Positions 8,839 to 19,472 of a stretch of 64,000 bases of DNA are shown here, piece after piece. The translations under genes and the position numbers were made by a program. The notes below the pieces were generated by a model. The model was given only the letters and a program-made list of their open reading frames with translations. It did not search any database and was not told the DNA's origin. The stretch covers positions 186,001 to 250,000 of the forward strand of contig NZ_KB905899.1 of NCBI RefSeq assembly GCF_000381085.1. Reading direction: 5' to 3'. Numbering within the stretch: position 1 is the first letter of the stretch; each line of letters opens with the position of its first letter. The DNA comes from Thiomicrorhabdus arctica DSM 13458 (GTDB taxonomy: Bacteria > Pseudomonadota > Gammaproteobacteria > Thiomicrospirales > Thiomicrospiraceae).

Positions 8839-9195
8839 ATGGCAAGAGTTAAAAGAGGTGTCGTAGCACGCCGTAGACACAACAAAGTATTAAAGCAAGC
8901 GAAAGGTTATTACGGAGCTCGTAGTAAAGTTTTCCGTGTTGCTAAGCAAGCAGTTATCAAAGCTGGTCAGTATGCATACCGCGATCGTCGCACTAAGAAG
9001 CGTCAATTTAGACGTCTTTGGATTGCACGTATCAACGCTGCAGCACGTATGAATGGAATGACGTATAGTCGTTTTATCAACGGCCTGAACCTAGCTCAGA
9101 TTGCTGTTGACCGTAAGGTTCTTGCAGATATCGCTGTACATGATGCAGCCGCTTTTACTGTTTTCGCTGAAAAAGCCAAAGCAGCATTAGTGTAA
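8839..9195 (+). CDS. rplT: 50S ribosomal protein L20
   Basis: 118 residues, the normal L20 length, with the canonical start [20 protein letters not shown] and the conserved core [22 protein letters not shown]20 binds 23S rRNA early in 50S assembly and in E. coli also represses its own operon. It is preceded by GGAG and separated from rpmI by only 15 bases, so the two are co-translated. A double hairpin and terminator follow the stop. Confidence 0.97.
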   Translation: MARVKRGVVARRRHNKVLKQAKGYYGARSKVFRVAKQAVIKAGQYAYRDRRTKKRQFRRLWIARINAAARMNGMTYSRFINGLNLAQIAVDRKVLADIAVHDAAAFTVFAEKAKAALV

Positions 9196-9259
9196 AGAAA
9201 TTGGACTAGGCTAGCCTAGGCCATTTCTTCTTTAGGGGGCTTCGGTCCCCTATTTTTTT
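9196..9259 (+). terminator. Tandem hairpins and rho-independent terminator after rplT
   Basis: The first structure, 9196-9228, is a long imperfect hairpin built on CTAGG/CCTAG. The second, 9233-9252, is a classical 8-bp stem TAGGGG..CCCCTA with a TTCG tetraloop, followed by seven T. Together they end the thrS-rplT transcript before pheS. Confidence 0.85.
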
Positions 9260-9396
9260 ATAGATTCCTGTTTTATTCAAAACAATCTTCTTAGCTTAAA
9301 TAACGATTAAAGATTTCATTGATGAATCGCACCTGCTGATTTTTTAGACTGTAGTGAAATGTTTAATCTTTATTAAATCCTTTTTGGGACATTTAA

Positions 9397-10398
<1,002 letters not shown>

Positions 10399-10436
10399 AC
10401 CCGGCCTGCTGAAATACGCTTACGAGACAAAGAATT

Positions 10437-12827
10437 ATGAAATTTAGTGAAAATTGGTTAAGAGAGTGGACAAATCCTCAGTGGGATACAAACACATTAT
10501 CTGAAAAATTAAGTTTAGCCGGTCTAGAAGTCGACGGCGCAGAAGCTGTTGCAGGTCAATTTACCAATGTTGTAGTGGGTCATGTCTTATCCGTTGAAAA
10601 ACATCCTGATGCTGATAAATTAAATGTAACTCAAGTTGATATCGGTGAAGCAGAGCCTGTACAGATTGTGTGTGGCGCCAAAAATGTCTTCGTTGGCATG
10701 AAAGCTTGTTGCGCTAAAGTCGGTGCCGTCTTGCCAGGTGATTTTAAGATTAAGAAAGCTAAATTACGCGGTGTGCCATCCAATGGCATGTTATGTGGTG
10801 CCACTGAGATTGGTCTCGCGGATGACGGTGTTGATGGTCTATTAGTACTTGATTCTGAGGCTCCAGTTGGTCAAGATATTCGTAAATATCTAGATTTAAA
10901 CGATATGAGCATTGAGGTGGATTTAACCCCTAACCGTGCTGACTGTTTCAGTGTGCAGGGAATCGCGCGTGATGTACGTGCGATTAGTGGCGTAGCTTTG
11001 ACCCAGCCGTTCGACATTAAAGACATGTCGGGTGATCGTGCTTGTACACAAACGGTTACCGTTTCTGAAAGCCAGGCCTGTCCAAAATATCTAGGCTGTG
11101 TCGTTACAGATTTTAATACTCAAGCTAAAACACCACGGTGGATGGTTCAAAAACTTGAACGTTCAGGACTTCGTCCATTGAGCCTTGTGGTTGATATCAC
11201 CAACTATGTCTTGATGGAGTTGGGTCAACCGATGCACGCTTTTGATCTTGCTAAAATTCAAGGGTCAATCGAGATCCGTTTAGCCAAAGCAGATGAAAAA
11301 CTCACCACTTTAGATGACAAAGAATTAACTCTTAAAGAAGATACTTTAGTCATTGCAGATGATTCAGGGGCCATTGCGTTAGCTGGAATTATGGGGGGAG
11401 TATCCACTTCGGTCACCGCTGAAACAGATGCGATATTCTTTGAATGTGCACATTTTTCACGTTTAGCGATCACTGGTAAAGCACGTAAATACGGTCTGCA
11501 TACAGATTCGTCCATGCGTTTTGAGCGTGGTGTCGATCCAATGCTGCCAGAAAAAGCTTTAAATCGAGCATTACAGTTGTTCACGGACATTGCCGGCGGA
11601 ACGGTTAGTGTCTTTAATCGTATTATCTCAGAAGCCGATTTACCCAAACCAGTTACGATCGAATTACGTCGTGCTACGATTGGCAGTCGCTTAGGGGTTG
11701 AAATTGAAGACGCTCAAATCCTAGAGATTTTTAAGCGGTTAGATTTTGAAATGGTGGCTACGGATGCTGGCTGGATGATGACGGCTCCGAGCTACCGTTT
11801 TGATATGTCCATTGAAATGGATTTGATTGAAGAAGTCGGACGTATCTTCGGCTACAATAACCTTCCAGAAACACCTGTTTTGGCACCGATGGTTTTGAAT
11901 GAATTACCAGAAGATATTCAGTCTTTAATGTCGTTGAAAATAGCACTTGTGCAGCGAGGCTTTAATGAAGTCGTTACCTATAGCTTTGTTGAAGAGGTTA
12001 AGCAGAAGTTGCTAGAACCTGATCTACCTTATGTGCTGTTACAAAATCCCATTTCAGATGATATGAAAGCCATGCGTACCAGTTTGTTCCCTGGTTTATT
12101 ACAAACGGTCGCTTACAATCAAAATCGTCAACAGCCACGCGTTCGAATCTTTGAAACAGGCTTGGTCTTCTATAAAAACGATTCTGATCCAACAGGAGCA
12201 ACGCAAGTGCCAATGATGGGCGGTGTCATTGCGGGCCAAGTTGCTGCATCTGGTTGGGATGAAGCAGAACGTCATGTAGACTTCTACGACCTTAAAGGTG
12301 ATGTAGAAACCCTGGTTCGTATGAGTCATCAACTTGCCCATATTCGTTTTGAAGCCTGTCAGCATCCCGCATTGCACCCAGGGCAATCTGCGAGCATTCT
12401 TAAAGATGGCAAAGAGGTCGGAATCATGGGGCAGTTACACCCTAGCTTGGTGAAAGCTATGGGCGTAAGCGGCCATGTTTATATGTTCCAAATCCGCCAA
12501 GATGCATTAATGCACATGCAAATACCTGCTGCACAAGCCGTCTCAAAGTACCCAGAAGTACAGCGTGACTTGGCTTTTGTTGTTGATGAGAATCTCTCAG
12601 CTCAAGCTTTGATTGATGCTGTTGTATCGGTGAAGTCGGAGATCTTCAAAGCGGTTGAGTTGTTTGACATTTACCGTGGACAAGGAGTGGATCCGACCCA
12701 GAAAAGCATCGCTTTAACATTAAAAATTCAACACGCTGAAAGAACGCTTCAGGACGAAGAAGTTGAAGCCTTGGTCGCCAATATTTTAAAAGCGGCAAAG
12801 CAAGCGGTGAATGCAGAACTAAGATAA
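10437..12827 (+). CDS. pheT: Phenylalanyl-tRNA synthetase beta subunit
   Basis: 796 residues, full length for the gammaproteobacterial beta subunit. It opens [11 protein letters not shown] and has the EMAP/OB-type tRNA-binding domain at about 40-155 ([18 protein letters not shown]). The B3/B4 editing domain, B5 domain, catalytic-like core and C-terminal anticodon-binding domain ([16 protein letters not shown]) follow. It hydrolyses Tyr-tRNA-Phe and positions the tRNA for PheS. It is followed by ihfA at 49 bases. Confidence 0.97.
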   Translation: MKFSENWLREWTNPQWDTNTLSEKLSLAGLEVDGAEAVAGQFTNVVVGHVLSVEKHPDADKLNVTQVDIGEAEPVQIVCGAKNVFVGMKACCAKVGAVLPGDFKIKKAKLRGVPSNGMLCGATEIGLADDGVDGLLVLDSEAPVGQDIRKYLDLNDMSIEVDLTPNRADCFSVQGIARDVRAISGVALTQPFDIKDMSGDRACTQTVTVSESQACPKYLGCVVTDFNTQAKTPRWMVQKLERSGLRPLSLVVDITNYVLMELGQPMHAFDLAKIQGSIEIRLAKADEKLTTLDDKELTLKEDTLVIADDSGAIALAGIMGGVSTSVTAETDAIFFECAHFSRLAITGKARKYGLHTDSSMRFERGVDPMLPEKALNRALQLFTDIAGGTVSVFNRIISEADLPKPVTIELRRATIGSRLGVEIEDAQILEIFKRLDFEMVATDAGWMMTAPSYRFDMSIEMDLIEEVGRIFGYNNLPETPVLAPMVLNELPEDIQSLMSLKIALVQRGFNEVVTYSFVEEVKQKLLEPDLPYVLLQNPISDDMKAMRTSLFPGLLQTVAYNQNRQQPRVRIFETGLVFYKNDSDPTGATQVPMMGGVIAGQVAASGWDEAERHVDFYDLKGDVETLVRMSHQLAHIRFEACQHPALHPGQSASILKDGKEVGIMGQLHPSLVKAMGVSGHVYMFQIRQDALMHMQIPAAQAVSKYPEVQRDLAFVVDENLSAQALIDAVVSVKSEIFKAVELFDIYRGQGVDPTQKSIALTLKIQHAERTLQDEEVEALVANILKAAKQAVNAELR

Positions 12828-12875
12828 AAAACAACATTACAGACTAGATATATAGAAATAGGAATAAAAATACAA

Positions 12876-13169
12876 ATGACTTTAACAAAAGCAGACATTG
12901 CTCAGAACTTATCAGACACTTTTGGTTTCAATAAAAGAGAGTCTAAAGAGCTTGTTGAACAATTCTTCGACGAATTGAGTGAAGTTCTAGTAGCCGGAGA
13001 ACAAATTAAATTATCTGGATTTGGCAACTTTGAACTGCGTGATAAAGCCTCACGTCCTGGACGTAATCCTAGAACAGGAGAAGATGTTCCCATTTCAGCA
13101 AGAAGAGTGGTAACATTTAAACCTGGACAAAAATTACGTGCGCAAATAGATAATTATGGCAAAGCCTAA
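12876..13169 (+). CDS. ihfA: Integration host factor alpha subunit
   Basis: 97 residues of the HU/IHF fold. [20 protein letters not shown] opens the helical dimerisation part, and the DNA-binding arm carries [14 protein letters not shown] with the Pro that intercalates into the minor groove. IHF-alpha pairs with IhfB to bend DNA sharply at promoters, origins and recombination sites. Its location after pheT matches E. coli. Its end overlaps the next gene by 14 bases. Confidence 0.96.
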   Translation: MTLTKADIAQNLSDTFGFNKRESKELVEQFFDELSEVLVAGEQIKLSGFGNFELRDKASRPGRNPRTGEDVPISARRVVTFKPGQKLRAQIDNYGKA

Positions 13170-13551
13170 GAATCAATCAAACACCTCAGCGCAACTTGAA
13201 ATAGAGTTGCCTGACAAAAAGTACTTCACCATTGGTGAGGTGGCAGAACTTTGCCAGTTGAAGTCACATGTATTACGCTATTGGGAACAGGTGTTTCCTC
13301 AGCTTGAACCCAGCAAACGTAGTGGCCGTCGCTACTACCAGCGAATAGATGTCGAGTTAGTATTAGAAATAAAGTCTTTATTGCATGATCAAGGTTTTAC
13401 GATTCCAGGTGCCAAAGCCAGGCTTTCTAAAGGGGCTGTGGATCTGACGAATAGTGCGCTGTCAAAAGAGCAAAAAACAGCCATGGAACTGTTGCAGACG
13501 ATGCAAAGTGAGTTGTTACAGTTTAGACAATACATTAAGAGTCGTTTCTAG
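13156..13551 (+). CDS. MerR-family transcriptional regulator
   Basis: 131 residues with an N-terminal winged helix at about 23-92: [20 protein letters not shown] followed by [20 protein letters not shown] short helical C-terminus follows that lacks an obvious effector-binding domain or metal-binding cysteines. This orphan MerR-like regulator is commonly found overlapping ihfA in proteobacteria. Its target is not known to me. The ATG lies inside the ihfA end, so translation is coupled. Confidence 0.85.
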   Translation: MAKPKNQSNTSAQLEIELPDKKYFTIGEVAELCQLKSHVLRYWEQVFPQLEPSKRSGRRYYQRIDVELVLEIKSLLHDQGFTIPGAKARLSKGAVDLTNSALSKEQKTAMELLQTMQSELLQFRQYIKSRF

Positions 13552-13564
13552 GTCTTAAAAACAG

Positions 13565-13593
13565 TTTATTTGAAGTCATAACGTCGCTATAAT
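13565..13593 (+). promoter_or_regulatory. Candidate sigma-70 promoter of tRNA-Pro
   Basis: TATAAT at 13588-13593 is preceded by a weak -35, TTTATT at 13565-13570, with a 17-base spacer. It lies 43 bases upstream of the tRNA. The perfect -10 supports a dedicated promoter. Confidence 0.5.
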
Positions 13594-13636
13594 AAGCGCC
13601 GTTACTCATTTTCAAAGTGAGTCAATAAAATCTATT

Positions 13637-13713
<77 letters not shown>

Positions 13714-13826
13714 CTATTGTTTGAGTTTAACTCAAAAATTTTCTTCTACTTATTTTCTAATATTACGTCTGATCATATTACCCATAATAAAAGCTATTGC
13801 TGGCTATTGCTTAACGTTAAGTCAGG

Positions 13827-13973
13827 TTATTGGCGACGATTTTTCTGTTGTATTTCTAAAAGAATAATTTCTCTTAATCGTGAACCCGCCAGGGCTTCAT
13901 CATGATGTATGCTCGCTTGAATGAGTTCTTTCCATGTCTTTTGTAATTGCTTCTCCAGCTCAGAATTATTCAT
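13827..13973 (-). CDS. Small hypothetical protein, 48 residues
   Basis: A 48-codon open frame, hydrophilic and probably helical. It opens MNNSELEKQLQKTWKEL and ends with a basic tail (QQKNRRQ). GGAG lies 9 bases before the ATG, so translation is credible. It occupies the gap between tRNA-Pro and the ybbP stop, on the same strand as ybbP. No family recognised. The rest of 13714-14164 holds a 12-bp palindrome CAAAACGTTTTG (14141-14152) behind the ybbP stop, possibly part of its transcript end. Confidence 0.5.
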   Translation of the reverse strand: MNNSELEKQLQKTWKELIQASIHHDEALAGSRLREIILLEIQQKNRRQ

Positions 13974-14164
13974 AACTAAACTCCATTAAATGTTGATAAT
14001 AGTAATATTTTATTACTTTTATTCATTAAAATCAACTGTTTAATTAATCGTGACCAATACAACGCCCAGTATGAATGGGTTTAAGCAAAAAAATAGGCCG
14101 TTACACTTTACTTGGACTGACCACTAACTGTGGTGTTTATCAAAACGTTTTGGATAAGCTCCCA

Positions 14165-16693
14165 CTATTGTCCACTTAAATATAAACGCAGTTCTCGGGC
14201 GCTTTTTCTTAAGAAACCATATTGGGTGATCAGCCCGGTAAACAGAAGCAGACTAATGCCGCTGAGTAGGCTGATTATCCATAAATTGAAATCTAAGCTA
14301 ACCTCTATCTTGAGTAAATAGTGACTCATCAGACCACTGGCAATTTGCGCAAAAGTTGCGGCTAAAATACCTGCGACAGCGCCTAATAATGCAAATTCTG
14401 TTAAACCAATTTTAATGATCTCCTTGTTTTGCGCACCTAAGGTTCTTAAGAGTATCCAGCTTTGTATCCGGCTCTGCTGGCTTGCTAATGTGGCCGTAAA
14501 CAATACCCCTATGCTGGCCAATAGGGTAAACAGATAAAGTCCAGAGACGGCCCAGCTAGCTTGCTTCATGATATCCTGAATCTGCTGCATGATTTGACGA
14601 ACATCGATTAAGAGCACACCAGGAGTTCTCTTGGCGAATGCTTGGGTTAGTTCGGTTGCACGTTCGGAATGATTTTGCTTCTGACGGTCTCTTCCTTCAT
14701 TCCTATCAGCAAGCTTAGGTAGATGAAAATTGCTGATGTAGGAAAATGCTATCGGGCGTTCTGCAACGGGTTCGAGTATAAAAAAGAAATTTAACCGAAA
14801 GCTCTGCCATTCGACTTTACGTAAACTGCTCACCTGATAATCGTAGTTTTGTCCGGCAAAGTTAAAACGTAAGGTATCACCGAGTTGAATACCGAATAGT
14901 TCTGCGATACTGGCCTCTACTGATACGCTAGGCAGGGTTAATGTATCTCTACTGATCTTGGCTGTAATCACATTGTATTTTGGTAATTCGGCAAGCAAGG
15001 CGATATTCGCCTCGCGCTCGAGCATTCTACGCGCTCGGTCGCTCACTTGTTCACTGGCGATGAGTGGCTGTTGATTAATGGCGATTAAACGACCGCGTAC
15101 CATCGGTACAAGGGGTGGTGTCAGGTGTTGCTTGGCCAGTATCTTCACCACTTCTGATTCTTGATCTGGCTGAATATTCATAATAAAAGTGTTCGGTGTA
15201 TTGGCTGGCAACGAGGCTTGCCAGTTTTGCAAAAGATCTTGGCGAACAAAACTCATAAGCATTAACACAAACAACACTAAACCTACGGAGACTAATTGTA
15301 TTTTCACTAGGCCAGGTTCTTTGAGTAGATTAGAGAGTGCAATATGAAACCAGCCACGACTGTAACGTTGGAGTCGGTGGATACCTTTGAGCAGTAAACT
15401 GGCAGCCAGTAGAAGGATTAAACTGATTATGACCAGGCCTGGTAGGATCCATAACAGCGACTCTAGATCAAACATCAAACTGATTAAGCCAAGCAATAGA
15501 GCAAAACTCATTAACCAGTGAATGCTTTTGGGGTTACGCGGTACTGATTTTAAAACTTGCATTGGGGAGGTGTGTAATGCGGCTTGAAAAGCCTGCCAAG
15601 CAAAACTCCACAGTACTAAAATACCACTTAAAAACCCAGTGAGCAGAGCAGACCAAGGCGGCGTGATGATTAAGGGTTGAAAGTAGTCCGCCAATACAGG
15701 TTGGAGTAGCACCGAAAGGCTATACCCTATTAGGATTCCAATGAGACTGCTAAATAGGGCGATCCACGTGAGTTGTAGAGCAAACAGACGTTGCATCTTT
15801 GCATTATGAGCACCAAACGCACGCATTAATGCCATACTGTTTTCCCAACGGGTCAAGTAAAAACGGCTGGCGATTAAAATCGACATGCCTGCAATCAATA
15901 CCGCGGATAAAGCCGACAAGTCCAAAAATAACCAAGCCGTCTTCAAGGAATTCCCCAAATCTTCTGAAGGCGCTTGCGCCGATAAGGTTTGCCAGTGTGG
16001 ATTGTGTTGTTGCGCGATCTTTTCAGAAAAATCGGTAATCTGTTTTTCACTGCCGGCGAGACTCAATTCATAAGTTACGCGACTTCCTGGGCCAATCAAC
16101 TGAGTTCTGTTTAACGTCGCTAAAGTGATAAAAACCTGTGGCGCAAAGCTCGACATGGGATTAATAAACGTGCTGGGTTGGATGCTACCCGCTAAACCGA
16201 GCTCCAAATGTCCTAAGGTTAAACGGCTCTCTTGAGTGAGTTGCAATAGGCTAATTAGTTTGGGCTCGACCCAAGCCTCATCAGTTTGAAGAGTTTGCAG
16301 AGGTTTAAAGGTCAAGTCGTTGGTTTGACGAAGCGTACCCCTTAATGGATACGTTGCACTGATGCCTTTAAGCTGCACCAGTTGAAACTGCTTATTGCTT
16401 AAAGCCATTGTGGTAAGCGTCGTACTGTGTGCGGTTTTTAAACCGGCATCCATCGCCATTTGTGACCATTTTTGCTCGATGGGACGGCTGCTTCGGATCA
16501 CGAAGTCTGCCTTCAACGATTCTGATGCTTTGCGTAGCATGCTTTGTTGGACCGTATCGCCGAGCTGTTTGACTAATGTTACGGTGCTGCTGGCTAAGAT
16601 GACGGCAATCATGAGCCATAACCAATCACCCCGTTTCAGACTCCTGCCAAACCATTTAGAGGCTGTGAGTGCATCTCGCCAAAAAGCTAGCAT
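14165..16693 (-). CDS. ybbP: ABC transporter permease, YbbP/FtsX family
   Basis: An 842-residue inner-membrane protein. An N-terminal transmembrane helix (about 25-45) is followed by a large periplasmic domain, and then two blocks of three to four helices separated by a second periplasmic domain. This gives the ten-helix MacB/LolCE/FtsX permease pattern. E. coli YbbP is about 800 residues and sits in the same ybbA-ybbP-tesA neighbourhood. The transported substrate is unknown, and a role in moving hydrophobic or lipid-linked molecules is only suggested for this family. Its start overlaps the ybbA stop by 7 bases. A copy of the dispersed palindrome lies inside the gene at 15431. Confidence 0.85.
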   Translation of the reverse strand: MLAFWRDALTASKWFGRSLKRGDWLWLMIAVILASSTVTLVKQLGDTVQQSMLRKASESLKADFVIRSSRPIEQKWSQMAMDAGLKTAHSTTLTTMALSNKQFQLVQLKGISATYPLRGTLRQTNDLTFKPLQTLQTDEAWVEPKLISLLQLTQESRLTLGHLELGLAGSIQPSTFINPMSSFAPQVFITLATLNRTQLIGPGSRVTYELSLAGSEKQITDFSEKIAQQHNPHWQTLSAQAPSEDLGNSLKTAWLFLDLSALSAVLIAGMSILIASRFYLTRWENSMALMRAFGAHNAKMQRLFALQLTWIALFSSLIGILIGYSLSVLLQPVLADYFQPLIITPPWSALLTGFLSGILVLWSFAWQAFQAALHTSPMQVLKSVPRNPKSIHWLMSFALLLGLISLMFDLESLLWILPGLVIISLILLLAASLLLKGIHRLQRYSRGWFHIALSNLLKEPGLVKIQLVSVGLVLFVLMLMSFVRQDLLQNWQASLPANTPNTFIMNIQPDQESEVVKILAKQHLTPPLVPMVRGRLIAINQQPLIASEQVSDRARRMLEREANIALLAELPKYNVITAKISRDTLTLPSVSVEASIAELFGIQLGDTLRFNFAGQNYDYQVSSLRKVEWQSFRLNFFFILEPVAERPIAFSYISNFHLPKLADRNEGRDRQKQNHSERATELTQAFAKRTPGVLLIDVRQIMQQIQDIMKQASWAVSGLYLFTLLASIGVLFTATLASQQSRIQSWILLRTLGAQNKEIIKIGLTEFALLGAVAGILAATFAQIASGLMSHYLLKIEVSLDFNLWIISLLSGISLLLFTGLITQYGFLRKSARELRLYLSGQ
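15431..15443. repeat. Dispersed palindrome copy 2, inside a coding sequence
   Basis: GACCAGGCCTGGT within the ybbP-like gene carries the exact 12-bp core. It is the only exact copy within a gene in this window. There is no extended stem or T-run. Confidence 0.8.
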
Positions 16694-17415
16694 GATTGTT
16701 TATCCACTGATGGACTTGGAAGGGGGGTAAAAGTTTGCAGTTGACCATGCACCAATTGCAGCATTCGGTTGCACTGTTGGGCAAACTCATGGTCATGGGT
16801 GACCAGAATGAGCGTGGTTTTCTGCTGCTGATTGAGCTCAAAAAGTAGGTTTTGAATCTGCTTGGCGGTCTCTTCATCTAAATTTCCAGTGGGTTCATCA
16901 GCAAATAAAATTTTAGGTTTTGTAACAAACGCTCGGGCAATGGCAACACGTTGTTGCTCACCACCGGAGAGTTCGGCAGGACGATGTTGAGCGCGATGGG
17001 ATAAGCCAACTTGTTGTAAAGCCTCTAAAGCCAGTTGTTTTGCATTAGGAATTTGAAACAACTCTAATGGCATTAATACGTTTTCGAGTGCACTCATGCT
17101 GGGCATTAATTGGAAGTTTTGGAAAATAAAGCCCACTTGTTGCGCACGCATTTTTGCTCGCGCATCTTCAGAAAGTGATTCAATTGCTTGACCAAATAGC
17201 TCTATGCAGCCCGACGTCGGCACGTCTAGTCCTGCCATCAAGGCTAATAGAGTAGACTTACCTGAACCTGATCGTCCTACAATCGCTAGAGTCTCTTCTG
17301 GCTGGACAGTGAGCTGGCAAGCTTTTAATATATCCAGGACAATCTCCTCTAAAGGAATTTGATAATGAACATTTTTCAGAGTAATAATCGGTTTAGGTGG
17401 CTGAGTGTTATGCAT
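16687..17415 (-). CDS. ybbA: ABC transporter ATP-binding protein, YbbA/LolD family
   Basis: 242 residues with a complete nucleotide-binding domain: Walker [11 protein letters not shown]-loop [18 protein letters not shown], signature [15 protein letters not shown], Walker B ILFADEPT and the switch His in VTHDHEF. The MacB/LolD-type signature fits the FtsX-like permease encoded next. It powers that permease from the cytoplasmic face. Its ATG (17413-17415) directly abuts the tesA ATG (17410-17412) on the other strand, so both starts share the hexamer ATGCAT. Confidence 0.88.
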   Translation of the reverse strand: MHNTQPPKPIITLKNVHYQIPLEEIVLDILKACQLTVQPEETLAIVGRSGSGKSTLLALMAGLDVPTSGCIELFGQAIESLSEDARAKMRAQQVGFIFQNFQLMPSMSALENVLMPLELFQIPNAKQLALEALQQVGLSHRAQHRPAELSGGEQQRVAIARAFVTKPKILFADEPTGNLDEETAKQIQNLLFELNQQQKTTLILVTHDHEFAQQCNRMLQLVHGQLQTFTPLPSPSVDKQSC

Positions 17416-18066
17416 TTTGGTTGGCTTTTAGGATTTGTATTAACATGTATTTATCCTAGTCAAAGCCAGGCCAATGCGCAAGACAATCCGATACAAATAG
17501 CACAATCAACGTGGTTAGTGTTTGGCGACAGTTTAAGCGCCGCTTATGGCATGGATAAACAGCAAGGTTGGGTGGCCCTTTTACAGCAAAAACTGCAGAA
17601 AACAGGAGCGCATGTGCAAGTCGTTAATGCCAGTATCAGTGGTGAAACCACCAGTGGCGGTAAACAGCGATTACCCGCTTTGTTGCAACAATACCATCCA
17701 CAGCGTTTGGTTCTTGAATTAGGCGCGAATGATGCCTTACGGGGTCAGGACCTACGAAGTACGCAACAAAACTTGCAGGCGATGATTTCCGCATGTGTTC
17801 AATACAATAAAGCGTGTCAGGTGGTTTTATTAGGGGTACGTTTACCTACGAATTACGGCCCTGCTTATGATGGAGTGTTTCAAGCGATGTACCAGAATCT
17901 GGCCGACAATAACCGGGTTTTGTTTGATGCATTTTTTTTAGAAACCGTCGTAGAGGACCCCGATTTGATGCAGTGGGACGGCTTACATCCGAATGCAGCC
18001 GCGCAACCACTGATTTTGCAAAGAGTTTGGCCTTTGCTTGAGCCGAACCGGGTACGAATAGAATAA
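17410..18066 (+). CDS. tesA: Arylesterase / lysophospholipase L1-like SGNH hydrolase
   Basis: About 218 residues. A signal peptide precedes the mature enzyme. The four SGNH blocks are visible: FGDSLSAAYGM with the nucleophile Ser, SGETTSGG with Gly, GANDALRG with Asn, and DGLHPN with the catalytic His and Asp. TesA acts in the periplasm as a thioesterase/lysophospholipase. I prefer the ATG at 17410, which gives a compact signal peptide; a start at 17359 would run into the divergent ybbA gene. The tesA/ybbA divergence is the same as in E. coli. Confidence 0.88.
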   Translation: MHFGWLLGFVLTCIYPSQSQANAQDNPIQIAQSTWLVFGDSLSAAYGMDKQQGWVALLQQKLQKTGAHVQVVNASISGETTSGGKQRLPALLQQYHPQRLVLELGANDALRGQDLRSTQQNLQAMISACVQYNKACQVVLLGVRLPTNYGPAYDGVFQAMYQNLADNNRVLFDAFFLETVVEDPDLMQWDGLHPNAAAQPLILQRVWPLLEPNRVRIE

Positions 18067-18120
18067 TAAATGGCTCAATTAAAACTCAGATTAAAGATGG
18101 GGATGACAAAAGAGAAGGGA

Positions 18121-18273
18121 CTAGGGAGCCAAGTGAAATAATGCTTTAGTCAGAGCTTTCAAAACAAATGAGGGACTACGAACGAAATGTTCATTCTCTG
18201 TAGGATTAAAATAAGCATTATGGAATGGACCGAAATGGCGCTTGATAAATAAGTTAATGCGGTTCCATGTCAT
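18121..18273 (-). CDS. Possible small protein, 50 residues
   Basis: An open frame of 50 codons begins MTWNRINLFIKRHFGPFHNA and ends ALFHLAP. It has mixed aromatic and basic composition. There is no good ribosome binding site, so it could also be a decayed gene end. It lies in the 474-base gap between tesA and the second HDOD gene. The rest of that gap shows only a TATAAT at 18475-18480, a likely -10 for the HDOD gene. Confidence 0.3.
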   Translation of the reverse strand: MTWNRINLFIKRHFGPFHNAYFNPTENEHFVRSPSFVLKALTKALFHLAP

Positions 18274-18540
18274 CAATAGAGTATTTATCCCTGTTAAATA
18301 TCCTCCAAACTAAGGGGCAAAAGAATACGCTTGGGTTTTAATCATTCGATCGTTTTGAGTGGGTAAACAAGAGACCGTGATGCCGAGGTGCATGTCGATT
18401 ATGATCCTTTCCGTCTACAGGTTCCGTTTAACCGTTCTAACTGGAAATTTAAGTTAGCCTTCCAATATAAACGGTATAATTGCGAGTTGGCTTTAACATT
18501 TATTTAAAATGTGGCTTAATTTAAACTCTGGAACCAAGTT

Positions 18541-19374
18541 ATGGAACAAAAATTACGCAATGCAGTGGCTGCGATACGTGGACATAAAATTCCTGAACTG
18601 CCTAATGAAGTTTTGCTTCTGGAAAAGGAAATAAAAAGTAAATTTTGCAGTAGTGCAAAGGTTGCAGAAATTATTGAAATGAATACGACTTTATCCGGAG
18701 AAGTGATGCGTATTGCTAATTCACCAATCGTTAAACTCCGATCCCCTGTCTCTTCTATTCGTGATGCCGTCAATGCTATGGGAATGGATCAAATCTATAA
18801 TTTGGTGGTTTCCGCAGCATTAAAAAATATTTTTGGCAGTAAAGGCTTGTTTAAAGATATTATGGATAACAGTGTCGATGTGGCTTTCTGTATGGCCGAT
18901 TTGGCCGAGTGGGTGGAAGGCGTTACCCGTGATGAAGCTTATATGTTAGGACTTTTTCACAATTCAGGAGCTTTAATGCTGGCGGCCAAAAGTGTGTCTA
19001 CTTACGAGCCTTTATTCAGAAGTTCAATGTCGTTACCCCTCTCAATTCTACAAAAAGAACAGCAGAAATTTGGTTCAGATCATTCCATGATTGGTGTATT
19101 AATGGCTAAAAAGTGGTGCCTACCAATCGATATGTTAAGCGCGATTATGTTGCACCATAACGCCGCATGTTCGCAGATTAAAAATGACCGTGTCAGAGCA
19201 ATGGTTGCCATGATTAAAATTGCCAATGCCATGGTCGCAGAAATCTCATTAGGTGCTTATCGAGGCGAAGAAATGCGTCTTTATGAAGTCGATGGCATTG
19301 AAGAGTTGATGATTCCATCCAGTACGATTAATGAAATCAGAACGGCTTTAATGTCTTATTCTTTTAAGAGTTAA
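18541..19374 (+). CDS. HDOD-domain signalling protein
   Basis: 277 residues, most of them an HDOD domain: KIPELPNEVLLLEKEI, MNTTLSGEVMRIANSPIV, then GLFHNSGALML and LSAIMLHHNA where catalytic HD proteins would have metal ligands. No output domain is attached. HDOD proteins are regulatory scaffolds in motility and stress pathways. Here the next gene is a chemotaxis receptor on the opposite strand, consistent with but not proof of a motility role. It is only distantly similar to the HDOD protein at 4815. Confidence 0.85.
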   Translation: MEQKLRNAVAAIRGHKIPELPNEVLLLEKEIKSKFCSSAKVAEIIEMNTTLSGEVMRIANSPIVKLRSPVSSIRDAVNAMGMDQIYNLVVSAALKNIFGSKGLFKDIMDNSVDVAFCMADLAEWVEGVTRDEAYMLGLFHNSGALMLAAKSVSTYEPLFRSSMSLPLSILQKEQQKFGSDHSMIGVLMAKKWCLPIDMLSAIMLHHNAACSQIKNDRVRAMVAMIKIANAMVAEISLGAYRGEEMRLYEVDGIEELMIPSSTINEIRTALMSYSFKS

Positions 19375-19415
19375 CGTTATTTCTTAAACAAGAATTTTTA
19401 ATTCCCCGTAAACCA

Positions 19416-19459
19416 AAATCGGCTAAACGACTAGAAAAGGTCGTTTAGCCGATTTTTTT
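19416..19459. terminator. Strong terminator between convergent HDOD and chemoreceptor genes
   Basis: A perfect 16-bp stem (19416-19431 with 19440-19455, core CGGCTAAACGAC) around an 8-base loop is followed by a run of T on the plus strand. The minus strand has a shorter T-rich flank. Confidence 0.88.
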
Positions 19460-19472
19460 GTGATCAATAATT

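Noticed and set aside
13717-13905. Plus-strand open frame after tRNA-Pro
   Set aside because: Begins at the tRNA end without a ribosome site; the minus-strand 48-codon frame in the same stretch is better supported.
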